From Ktedonobacterales bacterium (lineage in GTDB: Bacteria; Chloroflexota; Ktedonobacteria; Ktedonobacterales; JADMIN01), in contig JANWHL010000092.1 of NCBI GenBank assembly GCA_025450405.1, positions 1-6,523 on the forward strand: a stretch of 6,523 nt of DNA, in the 5' to 3' direction. Made by a program: the position numbers and the translations under genes. Below, piece after piece: positions 1-6,194 of this stretch (its first letter is position 1; each line of letters opens with the position of its first letter). The notes under the pieces are model-generated. The model was not told the DNA's origin and made no database searches. It was given only the letters and a program-made list of their open reading frames with translations.

Positions 1-154
1 GGGTGAGGGTGACGTGGCTCAGGGCGGTGACGCGGCCGCGCCCGACCGGGTAGACCTTGGTCAGGTCGCGCACCGCCAGCAGGGGCGCGCCCGCGGAGCC
101 CGATCCACCAGATCCATCCTGGCCAAGGGCGTTCACGAGTCGTACGTTCTTCAT
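1..154 (-). CDS. ABC transporter ATP-binding protein, N-terminal fragment (runs off the left edge)
   Basis: This is the first 51 codons of a second ABC ATPase. The ATG at 154-152 is preceded by a GGTGAGG ribosome binding site about seven bases upstream. The protein opens with a Gly/Ser-rich linker (residues 11-22) and then the typical first strand of an ABC nucleotide-binding domain: LLAVRDLTKVYPVGRGRVTA at residues 25-44, where Y35 would be the A-loop aromatic that stacks on adenine. Walker A and all later motifs lie outside the window, so activity cannot be judged. The short Gly/Ser-rich leader resembles that of the complete ATPase upstream, and both belong to the same MacB/LolD-like style. 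It starts 167 nt after that gene's stop codon. It could power the same permease as a second ATPase, or belong to another permease beyond the edge. Confidence 0.85.
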   Translation of the reverse strand, partial: MKNVRLVNALGQDGSGGSGSAGAPLLAVRDLTKVYPVGRGRVTALSHVTLT

Positions 155-252
155 GGCCACCTCACCTGTTCGTTGCGCCCGGTGCTCTGTCGTCTGTCGA
201 ATTGATGCCCAAGCCCACTCGCGCGGAGTACGCTGCCAGGTCCGGCGCATAG

Positions 253-280
253 ATCATACTGGCCGGTCATCCACCGTCCC
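253..280 (-). promoter_or_regulatory. Weak candidate promoter for the second ATPase
   Basis: In the 167-nt gap between the two ATPase genes, the minus strand reads TATGAT at 258-253, five of six matches to a -10 box. The best -35 is GGGACG at 280-275, with a 16-bp spacer and only three matches. It would start transcription about 90 nt upstream of the ATG at 154. I see no convincing terminator in the gap, so read-through from the upstream operon is equally possible. Confidence 0.22.
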
Positions 281-321
281 CTTTGCGTGGGCGACCAAGA
301 TGAACCTGGACAAACCGGTAT

Positions 322-1566
322 TCATTGCCATGGATTCGCGCGCGCGGGATTCGGGAGTGCGGGATGTGGGGGCGCGGCGCCGCTCCCCGGGTCGGGCGCG
401 CCTCCGCTGGCGGGTCCACTCGCGCGTCCACCTGAGATGGGGCCAGGTATGGGCGCGGAGAGCGGCGCGGGCGCGTACGGGCCGGCCATTGGTCCTGGAC
501 CCGAATTCTGCGCCGATCCACCCATCGGGCCTGGTGGTGGCGCACTCTGTGTGTAGGGGTTGGCGCCCGCCGAGCGCGTGTCAGGGCGCGCCGCTGGCCA
601 GAGCTCCACATGTCCATTCACCACACGGACCTCAGCGCGCCCATTGAACTGGATGGTATGCAGGACCGCCGCCGGGAGCTGGAGATGGCCGGTGCGGTCA
701 ATGAGCACGGACTCGGTCGCGACGGGAGCGCCCGGCGCGTACGATCCAGCGTCGCCGCCCGCCATGTTGGCCCAGCGCACCGTCTCGGTGCTGGTGCGTC
801 CGTCGCGGATGGCGATCGTCCGGTCAACGGCGCTGGCGATGCTCTGGTCGTGGGTGACGACGATGATGGTGATGCCAAGCTGGCGGTTGAGGAGCCGGAG
901 CGCGTTGAAGACGGCGGCGGCCGTGCGGCTATCCAGCTCGCCGGTGGGCTCATCGGCCAGGAGGATGGCGGGATTATTGGCCAGGGCCACGGCGATGGCC
1001 GCGCGCTGCTGCTCGCCACCCGAGAGCTGTGTTGGGCGCGCTCTGGCCTGGTCGACCATGCCCACCATCTCTAGCAGCTCCCCGGAGCGAGCGGCACGAC
1101 GCCGGCTGCTTTCACCGGCCACCACCAGCGGAAACTCGATGTTCTCGCGCACGGAGAGGTCGGGCAGGAGGTTGCGGCCGGGCTGCTGCCAAACATGGCC
1201 AATCACCGTCCGGCGATATTGTGTGAGGTCCCGTTCGTCCATGCGCGCGAGGTCCCAGCCGGCCACCTCGCAGCGGCCAGCGGTGGGGCGGTCGAGGCCA
1301 CCGAGGATATTAAGCAGGGTGCTCTTGCCAGAGCCGGAGGCTCCAACCAGGGCCATCAACTCACCCGGCGCGACGTGCAGATCGAGGCCCTGGAGCGCGA
1401 CGACCTCGACATCCACCTCGCTCGTCTTGTAGATCTTGACCATTCCCTCACAGACGATAAGCTGCCGGGATGGCGCGGCCTGAGTCCCCTGGCCGCCAGG
1501 GCCGGCGTTCCCATCGAGACCAGTCGAGCCCAAGCTCCCGTTGTCTCCGGTGCTCGCGCGCATCAT
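322..1566 (-). CDS. MacB/LolD-type ABC transporter ATP-binding protein with AbrB-like C-terminal segment
   Basis: This 414-residue cytoplasmic ATPase should drive the FtsX-type permease encoded just upstream. Residues 1-35 are Gly/Ser/Ala-rich and non-conserved. The nucleotide-binding domain spans about 36-260: Walker A GASGSGKST at 75-83, Q-loop Q127 within VWQQPGRNLLP, signature LSGGEQQR at 181-188, Walker B ILLADE at 201-206, D-loop GELD at 209-212, and switch histidine H239 in THD. All catalytic residues are present. Residues 284-325 (VLIDRTGHLQLP, then a short V/L-rich strand pattern ending in VELWP) resemble a SpoVT/AbrB-like swapped-hairpin segment; this is inferred from pattern. Residues 326-414 are a Pro/Gly/Ala/Ser-rich tail without visible fold. 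Family members such as LolD are usually about 220-250 residues, so the C-terminal 150 are extra. Two adjacent ATGs (1566 and 1563) could start it; AGAGGGG lies six bases before the first. The gap to the permease stop is 58 nt. Confidence 0.95.
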   Translation of the reverse strand: MMRASTGDNGSLGSTGLDGNAGPGGQGTQAAPSRQLIVCEGMVKIYKTSEVDVEVVALQGLDLHVAPGELMALVGASGSGKSTLLNILGGLDRPTAGRCEVAGWDLARMDERDLTQYRRTVIGHVWQQPGRNLLPDLSVRENIEFPLVVAGESSRRRAARSGELLEMVGMVDQARARPTQLSGGEQQRAAIAVALANNPAILLADEPTGELDSRTAAAVFNALRLLNRQLGITIIVVTHDQSIASAVDRTIAIRDGRTSTETVRWANMAGGDAGSYAPGAPVATESVLIDRTGHLQLPAAVLHTIQFNGRAEVRVVNGHVELWPAARPDTRSAGANPYTQSAPPPGPMGGSAQNSGPGPMAGPYAPAPLSAPIPGPISGGRASGPASGGAPDPGSGAAPPHPALPNPARANPWQ

Positions 1567-1588
1567 GATGGACCCCTCTGGCAGGTGT

Positions 1589-1615
1589 CCCGCCGCGGCG
1601 TGCGCCGCTCACGGG
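1589..1615 (-). other. Imperfect stem-loop between permease and ATPase genes
   Basis: In the 58-nt gap the sequence GCGGCG-TG-CGCCGC (1595-1608) is self-complementary, and an outer CCCG/CGGG pair (1589-1592 with 1612-1615) extends the stem past a small internal loop. It sits between the permease stop and the ribosome binding site of the ATPase. It has no T-run, so it is more likely an intercistronic structure affecting mRNA stability or the ratio of the two products than a terminator. Function is unproven, and in such GC-rich DNA a stem of this size may be chance. Confidence 0.35.
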
Positions 1616-1624
1616 TCGTTGCCG

Positions 1625-4528
1625 TTAATCTTCGTTGTGCCGCAACGCGTTCGCCGGGCGCAGCCGGCGCAAATAGCCGGCGCTTACCAGCAACGAAGTC
1701 GCCGCCGCGACGAGCACCGCGAGATAGAAGATGACCAGCGGCCCGGGGGCCGCCGACAGTACGTAGGGCGGCCCGCCTTGCGTCCCGCTGGCAAAATCGG
1801 CATAGGCCAGGAGGGGTTCGGTGGCGATGCTAGCGAGCGCACCGAGCGCGGTGCCCGCCAGCAGGCCAATCACGTAGACGACGCCCTGTTCCGTCAGCAA
1901 TAGCTGGCTCACTTGGCGCGCCGAGGCGCCCAACGCCCGCAAAGTGGCGAACTGGACGGTGCGCTGGCGCGCGCCGAAGGCTGAGGCCACCACGGTGCCG
2001 ATGAGGGCGAGGCCCAGCGAGACCGCCACGCCCAGCAGCAGCATGCCCCGCAGGCCGACGGTGAGCGGATTGTGCTGTCCGGACCGGAGGAGCGCGCGCG
2101 CGTCGTAGATCGAGGCGACGTCCAGGGTGGCGTCGCTACGGGCCCGGTGGGCGATGCCCAGCGAGGCGGTTGCGTCCGCGCTGGTCATCCAGACCTCATT
2201 GGCGACGAGCGGGGCGCCCGGATTGTTGGCTCCCAGCGCCGCCTGATAGGGCGCGAGCGCAATGACCAGGAAGCCGGTGTCCGAGCCGGGCTCGAGCGTC
2301 GGGAATGCGCTCACCTCGGCACCGACGACCACGCGCAAGGTGACACCGGGATTGTCGGTGGGCGTGACCTGGACCGTGTCGCCCAGGCGGGCGTGCGTAC
2401 GTTCAAGGAAGGTCGTGTCCACCAATGCCCACAACGTGGCGCCGGAGGCATCGGAGTGGGTGGACATCGTGGTCAGCAAGCTGGGCAGGGGAGTGGAGGC
2501 ATAGTCGTCGCGCCAGGCGGCGACCCGCGCGAAGGTCGCGGGATCCACCGCGAGCAACTGGACCGGATGCGTCCCCTCGCCCACGGGGAGCGCGACGGTG
2601 TCGCGCGAGACCTGCGTGGAGTGGACAATCCCCGGTAGCGCCGCCAGGCGACCCGGCGCGCGGGGGTCGGCCCCGGACGAGAGCGTGACACGCAGGTCGG
2701 AGCCGGCGGTGTAGGCGGCGCGGTCGGCGAGCCGCTGGTCGATGGAGGACGAGAAAGTCAGCGTGAAGAGTCCCAGGCCAACCGCCAGGGTGACCAGCAG
2801 GGCGAGCCGAATATAGCGGCTGGGCGTCCGGGCGATCTGTGTGAGGGCGAGCAGGGCGGGCGCACCACGGCCGCGGGCGGCCAGCGTACTGGCGAAACGG
2901 GCGGCCCAGGGAAACGCGCGCGCCACCAGCAGGGCACCCGCCAGCAACAGCAGGCCGGGTGCGAGCAGCAGAAGGACGTCGGGCGCGCCGGTCGCCGTGA
3001 CGCCACCACCCTGACCTAGCTCGTAATAGCCGGCGGCACACATGAGCGCCAGCAGGACATCAAGATAGAGCCGCTGCCAGAGAGGCGGACGGCTGGGCCT
3101 GGCGGACTCGCGCCGGAAGGCGAGGATGTCGCGCCGGGCAGCGGCGAGCGTGGCCAGCACCATGACACCAAGGCCAAGCACGCCCGCGGCGGCGGCGGCC
3201 AGCAGCGCCTCCAGGGGCGGCGGCGCCCACGCGCTCGTAGCGCCCGTCCCCATGAGGATGCCGACTAGCCAATGGGCTAAGGCGACGGCCAACCAGGGCC
3301 CCAGTGCGACCGCCACGAGTGAGACCACGAGACCCTGCAGCGCGTACGTGGCGAGGATCTGGCCGCGGGCCGTGCCGCGGCTCTTCATCACGGCGAGGGC
3401 GGCGCCCTGGCGGTCGGCGAGCATGCCAGCCATGGAGACGACGTAGAAGAGGATGAGCCCGAGCACCTGGGCGGCGACTACGTAAAGCGGCAGCAGGATG
3501 GCGTCGCGCTGGCTGGCGAAGCCGCCGAGGAGGTCATCGAGGGTGGTGGTGACTTCGACGCCCTGCGCGCCACCGAGGGCGGTCTGGCTATCCTGGGCCC
3601 GCGCGCGAAAGGTGGCAACACGCTGGGCCGCGTCGGAGCTGTTGGCCACGGTCACGCGGTCAGGCGCGAGGTAGAAGGTCCAGTTGTCACTCCCACCCAC
3701 GCCGAGGGACGCGCCAGCGGCAAGGAGGGTGGAGCGGGCGGCGAGCACGGGATAGGTGGGCGCACCAGAGGCGCCGGGCGCGGCAAGGAAGCCACGTCCC
3801 ATCCAAAAGCGCTCGTCGGGGTTCCGTGGTGTCCAGACGCCGACGACGCGGAGCGTGAGCTGGTGGGTGTGCCCGCCGTAGGGTGTCAGGGTGAGGGTGG
3901 AACCGGGCTGGAGACCAAAGTCGCCCGCCATTTCGGTGGTCACGAGCGCTTCGCCCGCGTGGGTGGGCACTCGGCCAGCCGTGAGGCGCATATGGGCCGC
4001 TGTCTGGGCGTAGTCATACGAAAGGAGTTGGGCCGCGGTAGCGCCGCCGGCGCTGAGATCAAACCTGTGTGATCCCGCCTGAGCCAGCAGGAGCGGGTCG
4101 CTGATAAGAGAGGCCGATTGCGTGGGCGTGTAGGGGGCGATGGTGCCGGAGGCGAGCTGGCGCACGCCTGAGTCCACGCTCGAGAGGCTGGCCGTCGAGA
4201 AGGGCGAGACCGGCGCGCTGAGCTGGATATCGCGCCCAAGGTCGGCGTCGGCGAGCACGCCCTGGAGGCCAAGCGCGGCGGTCTGGCCGCTGACCAGGGG
4301 CACGGCGGCGAAGATCACCACGGCCGCCAGCACGCCCAGACCCAGCGCCAGCAGCGACCGCCAGCCCTCGCGCAGGCGCCAGCGCGCCAAGGTAAGCAGA
4401 CCGGCGAACGAGCCGCGCCGGGCGGACGTGCGCGGCGCGGGCAGCGCGACGTGGCCAGCGACAGGAGCCCCCGCGCCAGGGACGGCGGGGGGCCGTTGGC
4501 CGCGCTGGCTGGTGATCATGCGAGCCAC
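1625..4528 (-). CDS. FtsX/MacB-type ABC transporter permease, ten predicted membrane helices
   Basis: This 967-residue inner-membrane protein is the permease of the exporter. Residues 1-40 are a Pro/Ala-rich cytoplasmic leader. Hydrophobic segments lie near 57-80, 345-370, 393-425 (one or two helices), 438-463, 487-501, 517-539, 572-592, 825-850, 878-902 and 928-951. Large hydrophilic domains at about 81-343 and 593-824 follow the first helix of each half, the MacB periplasmic-core arrangement. The second half ends in a classic FtsX block: FGARQRTVQFATLRALGAS at 851-869, then TEQGVVYVIGLLAGTALG. The first half has the matching MLADRQGAALAVMKSRGT at 369-386. The duplicated layout fits YbbP/LolC/E-like large permeases rather than single four-helix MacB. 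The start is GTG at 4528; AAAGGA is four bases upstream, somewhat close, and an ATG three codons in (4519) would be 13 bases away. Substrate is unknown; lipoprotein, lipid, peptide or drug export are the family's known roles. Confidence 0.95.
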   Translation of the reverse strand: MARMITSQRGQRPPAVPGAGAPVAGHVALPAPRTSARRGSFAGLLTLARWRLREGWRSLLALGLGVLAAVVIFAAVPLVSGQTAALGLQGVLADADLGRDIQLSAPVSPFSTASLSSVDSGVRQLASGTIAPYTPTQSASLISDPLLLAQAGSHRFDLSAGGATAAQLLSYDYAQTAAHMRLTAGRVPTHAGEALVTTEMAGDFGLQPGSTLTLTPYGGHTHQLTLRVVGVWTPRNPDERFWMGRGFLAAPGASGAPTYPVLAARSTLLAAGASLGVGGSDNWTFYLAPDRVTVANSSDAAQRVATFRARAQDSQTALGGAQGVEVTTTLDDLLGGFASQRDAILLPLYVVAAQVLGLILFYVVSMAGMLADRQGAALAVMKSRGTARGQILATYALQGLVVSLVAVALGPWLAVALAHWLVGILMGTGATSAWAPPPLEALLAAAAAGVLGLGVMVLATLAAARRDILAFRRESARPSRPPLWQRLYLDVLLALMCAAGYYELGQGGGVTATGAPDVLLLLAPGLLLLAGALLVARAFPWAARFASTLAARGRGAPALLALTQIARTPSRYIRLALLVTLAVGLGLFTLTFSSSIDQRLADRAAYTAGSDLRVTLSSGADPRAPGRLAALPGIVHSTQVSRDTVALPVGEGTHPVQLLAVDPATFARVAAWRDDYASTPLPSLLTTMSTHSDASGATLWALVDTTFLERTHARLGDTVQVTPTDNPGVTLRVVVGAEVSAFPTLEPGSDTGFLVIALAPYQAALGANNPGAPLVANEVWMTSADATASLGIAHRARSDATLDVASIYDARALLRSGQHNPLTVGLRGMLLLGVAVSLGLALIGTVVASAFGARQRTVQFATLRALGASARQVSQLLLTEQGVVYVIGLLAGTALGALASIATEPLLAYADFASGTQGGPPYVLSAAPGPLVIFYLAVLVAAATSLLVSAGYLRRLRPANALRHNED

Positions 4529-4555
4529 GACATCCTTTCGCCGGGCGCGGGCGGT

Positions 4556-4589
4556 CCGTGCTCACGCCGTGCACACGCCGCGCGGCGTG
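4556..4589 (-). repeat. Tandem 11-bp repeat and 16-bp palindrome in the permease leader
   Basis: On the plus strand CCGTGCTCACG (4556-4566) is followed directly by CCGTGCACACG (4567-4577), identical at ten of eleven positions. Overlapping the second copy is a perfect 16-bp palindrome, CACGCCGCGCGGCGTG (4574-4589). The heptamer CACGCCG occurs at 4563-4569 and 4574-4580, and both copies are complementary to CGGCGTG at 4583-4589, so two alternative stems could compete. The block lies in the untranslated leader, starting 28 bases upstream of the permease GTG. Either a dimeric regulator site or an RNA attenuator would fit. Confidence 0.5.
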
Positions 4590-4662
4590 GGTTGGCGGTG
4601 GACGCAATAGCCCCGCCGAGTACGGCCTCACCGGGTACGGCCCTACGAGCGACAGCCCCACC

Positions 4663-4691
4663 ATTATACTGACCCGCGGCGGCCGAGGCAA
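4663..4691 (-). promoter_or_regulatory. Sigma70-type promoter of the ABC permease-ATPase operon
   Basis: The minus strand carries TTGCCT at 4691-4686 (four of six matches to the -35 box), a 17-bp spacer, and a perfect TATAAT at 4668-4663. This is the best promoter in the window and points straight at the permease. Predicted transcription start is near 4656, giving a leader of about 128 nt. An eight-base direct repeat GTACGGCC (4620-4627 and 4635-4642) lies just downstream of the start point and could be an operator. Confidence 0.75.
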
Positions 4692-4737
4692 ACACCCCGA
4701 CGCGCCGCGGGACCATTCGATAGGCGATTGTCGGCGG

Positions 4738-4755
4738 GCGGCCGCTACTGGCCGC
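4738..4755 (-). other. Stem-loop enclosing the stop codon of the DUF4190-like gene
   Basis: GCGGCC (4738-4743) pairs with GGCCGC (4750-4755) around a six-base loop that contains the TAG stop. There is no T-run after it on the minus strand, so it is not a canonical intrinsic terminator, although it could contribute to 3' end formation before the ABC promoter. A second weak hairpin (CCCG..CGGG, near 4696-4711) follows but overlaps the upstream edge of that promoter region. Confidence 0.3.
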
Positions 4756-5377
4756 TGAGCCGCATGGCGTTGTAGAAGTCGTAGGCCCCGCTCAACAGAG
4801 CCAGGACCACGCCGATGATGGAGAGCACGAGGCCGACCGTGGCCATAGTGCCCTTCGAGACTGACTTGCGCCCCATGGCGCTGAAGACGATGCCGAGGAT
4901 GCCGAAGATCAGGCCGCAGATGGCGACAATTGCCGCGGGAATCGCGATGATGCCGAGGATGAGGCCGGCGATGGCCATACCGCCGCCCTGGTCCGGCTGC
5001 GCGTAGGGCATGCCTGGCATACCGGGCACCATGTAGGCCGGCGGGTGGAGCGGCTGGGAATAGGGCGCGCCCGGTGGTGGGGCGTAGGCCGGATAACCGG
5101 TGGGCGGCCCGTAGCCAGGAGCCGGATAGCCAGGAGCCGGCCCGTAGCCGGGGGGCGGCGGGGGTGGGTAGTCGGGTGGTGGCGGATAGGCGGGAGGCTG
5201 GCCATAGCCGGGCGGTTGGCCGTATCCCGGAGCGGGGGGAGAGCCCGGTGGCTGGCCATAACCCGGATCCTGAGCGTAGGCGGGGGCCTGCCCATATCCG
5301 GGCGGGGAATCACCCTGGGGCTGGCTCGACCAGCCTGGGTTCTGGGGGTCGTTTCCATACGGGTACTGGCTGCTCAA
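4745..5377 (-). CDS. Pro/Gly/Tyr-rich DUF4190-like membrane protein
   Basis: This is a 210-residue small membrane protein of unknown role. I start it at TTG 5377 because an ideal AGGAGG lies seven bases upstream. The nearest upstream ATG (5470) precedes the likely promoter and has no ribosome site. Residues 16-125 are a low-complexity cytoplasmic or exposed region built from irregular GYGQPP, PGYP and YPPPP units, including runs of four and six prolines. From about 133 to 169 come hydrophobic segments (GMAIAGLILGIIAIPAA onwards, to FSAMG), then a basic turn RKSVSKG, then a last helix TVGLVLSIIGVVLALLSG at about 180-197. The AIAGLILG...GLVLSIIGVV spacing across two or three helices is the DUF4190 pattern. 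The family is common next to cell-envelope genes, but its function is not established. It has its own promoter and is probably a separate transcript from the ABC operon, with which it shares orientation. Confidence 0.85.
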   Translation of the reverse strand: MSSQYPYGNDPQNPGWSSQPQGDSPPGYGQAPAYAQDPGYGQPPGSPPAPGYGQPPGYGQPPAYPPPPDYPPPPPPGYGPAPGYPAPGYGPPTGYPAYAPPPGAPYSQPLHPPAYMVPGMPGMPYAQPDQGGGMAIAGLILGIIAIPAAIVAICGLIFGILGIVFSAMGRKSVSKGTMATVGLVLSIIGVVLALLSGAYDFYNAMRLSGQ

Positions 5378-5384
5378 GTGGCTG

Positions 5385-5390
5385 CCTCCT
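5385..5390 (-). promoter_or_regulatory. Ribosome binding site that fixes a TTG start
   Basis: The minus strand reads AGGAGG at 5390-5385, a perfect Shine-Dalgarno, followed by seven bases and TTG (5377-5375). It decides the start of the DUF4190-like gene: no ATG or GTG lies at suitable spacing. Confidence 0.8.
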
Positions 5391-5426
5391 GTGTGGTCCG
5401 ACGCGCGGTCGGGGTGCGCGGCGCCC

Positions 5427-5440
5427 CGGCCGGGAGGCCG
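5427..5440 (-). other. Short hairpin in the leader of the DUF4190-like gene
   Basis: CGGCC (5427-5431), a four-base loop, and GGCCG (5436-5440) form a five-bp stem just downstream of the predicted transcription start and about 50 bases before the TTG codon. It is small and may have no function. Confidence 0.22.
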
Positions 5441-5451
5441 CCGACCAGTCG

Positions 5452-5460
5452 AGTATAGCA
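5452..5460 (-). promoter_or_regulatory. Extended -10 promoter for the DUF4190-like gene
   Basis: The minus strand reads TGCTATACT at 5460-5452, an extended -10 element (TGn plus TATACT, five of six matches). No good -35 is seen at 15-18 bp upstream, which extended -10 promoters tolerate. Transcription would begin near 5445 and give a leader of about 68 nt. It lies in the gap between the toxin stop codon (5504) and the gene. Confidence 0.5.
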
Positions 5461-5503
5461 TGCCACGCAAGAGGTTATGGGTACGCGTGTATTGCGATCC
5501 GCT

Positions 5504-5941
5504 CTAAGGTGCGGGCGGGACCGATCTGAGCGCACCGGGCGGAAGCAACCTCACCGTGAGACCGGGCACGCGCACGTAATCCCTGTCGGTCGTCACGATC
5601 GCCAGGACGTGCTCCAACGCCGTGGCGGCAATGAGTATATCGATGTCGCCTATGAGCGCCGGTCCGTGCGGGGGTCGCAGTGCGCGGCGCAGATCGCGTA
5701 GCGGTGGACAATTGCGTAGGTGAGTGGGTAGGGGTGAACGCTGATGAGCAGAGAGCGCATTGCCCGCCAATGTCGGGAGTAATCCGAGAAGCTCTTCAAG
5801 TATTCGGCGACTTCGCCGACGCAGACTATGCTCGTGGTCGCCTCGCCCGCGTGAATCCACGGTTGCGCCAGGGCGATTGCCGTGGGTATGCCCCGCATGT
5901 AGCCAGATAGGACGGGCGCTGTCGAGCAGATACCGCCTCAT
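5504..5941 (-). pseudogene. vapC: VapC-like PIN-domain ribonuclease toxin, broken by two compensating frameshifts
   Basis: A PIN-domain toxin can be read only by changing frame twice. It starts MRRYLLDSA (D7), then shifts at the GGG run 5914-5916 (one extra base) into VLSGYMRGIPTAIALAQPW and VCVGEVAEYLKS (E43). It shifts back near 5695-5697 (one base missing) into DLRRALRPPHG, GDIDILIAATALEH (D99, D101) and VTTDRDYVRVPGL (D119, D121). The rebuilt protein has 145 residues, the usual VapC length, with all acidic residues expected of the metal-binding site. Uncorrected, one frame gives a 145-residue chain lacking the middle, and another gives 82 residues from an internal ATG ending near 5650; neither keeps the whole active site. 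The start overlaps the antitoxin stop as ATGA, the normal arrangement of such pairs. Intact members cleave RNA, often tRNA. Base-calling errors could mimic this, but three lesions fall in 700 bp here and none in 4.1 kb of ABC genes. Confidence 0.8.
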
Positions 5942-6194
5942 AGGTCAACGGGCGTACTGGGCGCGGTCTCGTGGCGCATGCGGTAGAACGTCTCCGCCTC
6001 ATCGTCCTCCGGCAGATCGCTCCAGGCTCCCGCCGGGTCTCGCCACGCGTCAGCCGGCTTGGGATCGCTGGGGGGCTCGGATGTAACGCTCTCACGCTCG
6101 AGTCGCAGCGCCGCGATGAAGAGGGCGAGTTCCTCTTGCTGTTCAGGTGAGAGATATTCAAGTCCGCCAGCTCACGTCGGAGTAGGTCAATCAT
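5938..6194 (-). pseudogene. VapB-like antitoxin, broken by one frameshift
   Basis: The ATG at 6194 has GGGAG six bases upstream and encodes MIDLLRRELADL. The natural continuation, EYLSPEQQEELALFIAALRL, then DAWRDPAGAWSDLPEDDEAE and a short end in PVDL, is in another frame, reached if one G missing near 6159-6161 (TTGGAA become TTGAA) is restored. The rebuilt protein has 85 residues. The downstream frame has no start of its own: an in-frame TGA lies four codons before it, with no ATG, GTG or TTG between. The LSPEQQEELALFIAAL helix and the GAWSDLPEDD acidic segment near the C-terminus match the style of DUF2281/VapB antitoxins that pair with PIN toxins, the latter segment normally wrapping the toxin. 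As written, the protein runs into an unrelated frame and would lack the toxin-binding half. Its TGA stop overlaps the toxin ATG. Confidence 0.72.

Noticed and set aside
560..1432. A 290-codon open frame on the plus strand
   Set aside because: It is antisense to the ATPase. Its protein is Arg/Ser/Pro-rich with no motif, and the minus frame has every ABC motif intact.
2403..3041. A 212-codon open frame on the minus strand, inside the permease
   Set aside because: It is an out-of-frame Arg/Pro/His-rich shadow of the permease coding sequence; long spurious frames are expected at this GC content.
4059..4691. A 210-codon minus-strand frame covering the ABC promoter and permease start
   Set aside because: It begins upstream of the TATAAT box, overlaps the permease in another frame and has an Arg/Pro/Ala-rich sequence with no family resemblance.
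5085..5320. Repeated short units that look like a CRISPR array or minisatellite
   Set aside because: The units vary in length and sequence and keep the reading frame of GYGQPP/PPPP codons. There are no constant repeats or unique spacers.
5378..5470. Extension of the DUF4190-like protein to the ATG at 5470
   Set aside because: The extension crosses the predicted extended -10 promoter and leader hairpin, has no ribosome site, and encodes Arg/Pro-rich filler; the TTG has an ideal AGGAGG.
5504..6194. Programmed ribosomal frameshifting in the toxin-antitoxin locus
   Set aside because: No slippery heptamer or stimulatory structure is seen at the three sites, and three shifts in two short genes are better explained by mutation or base errors.
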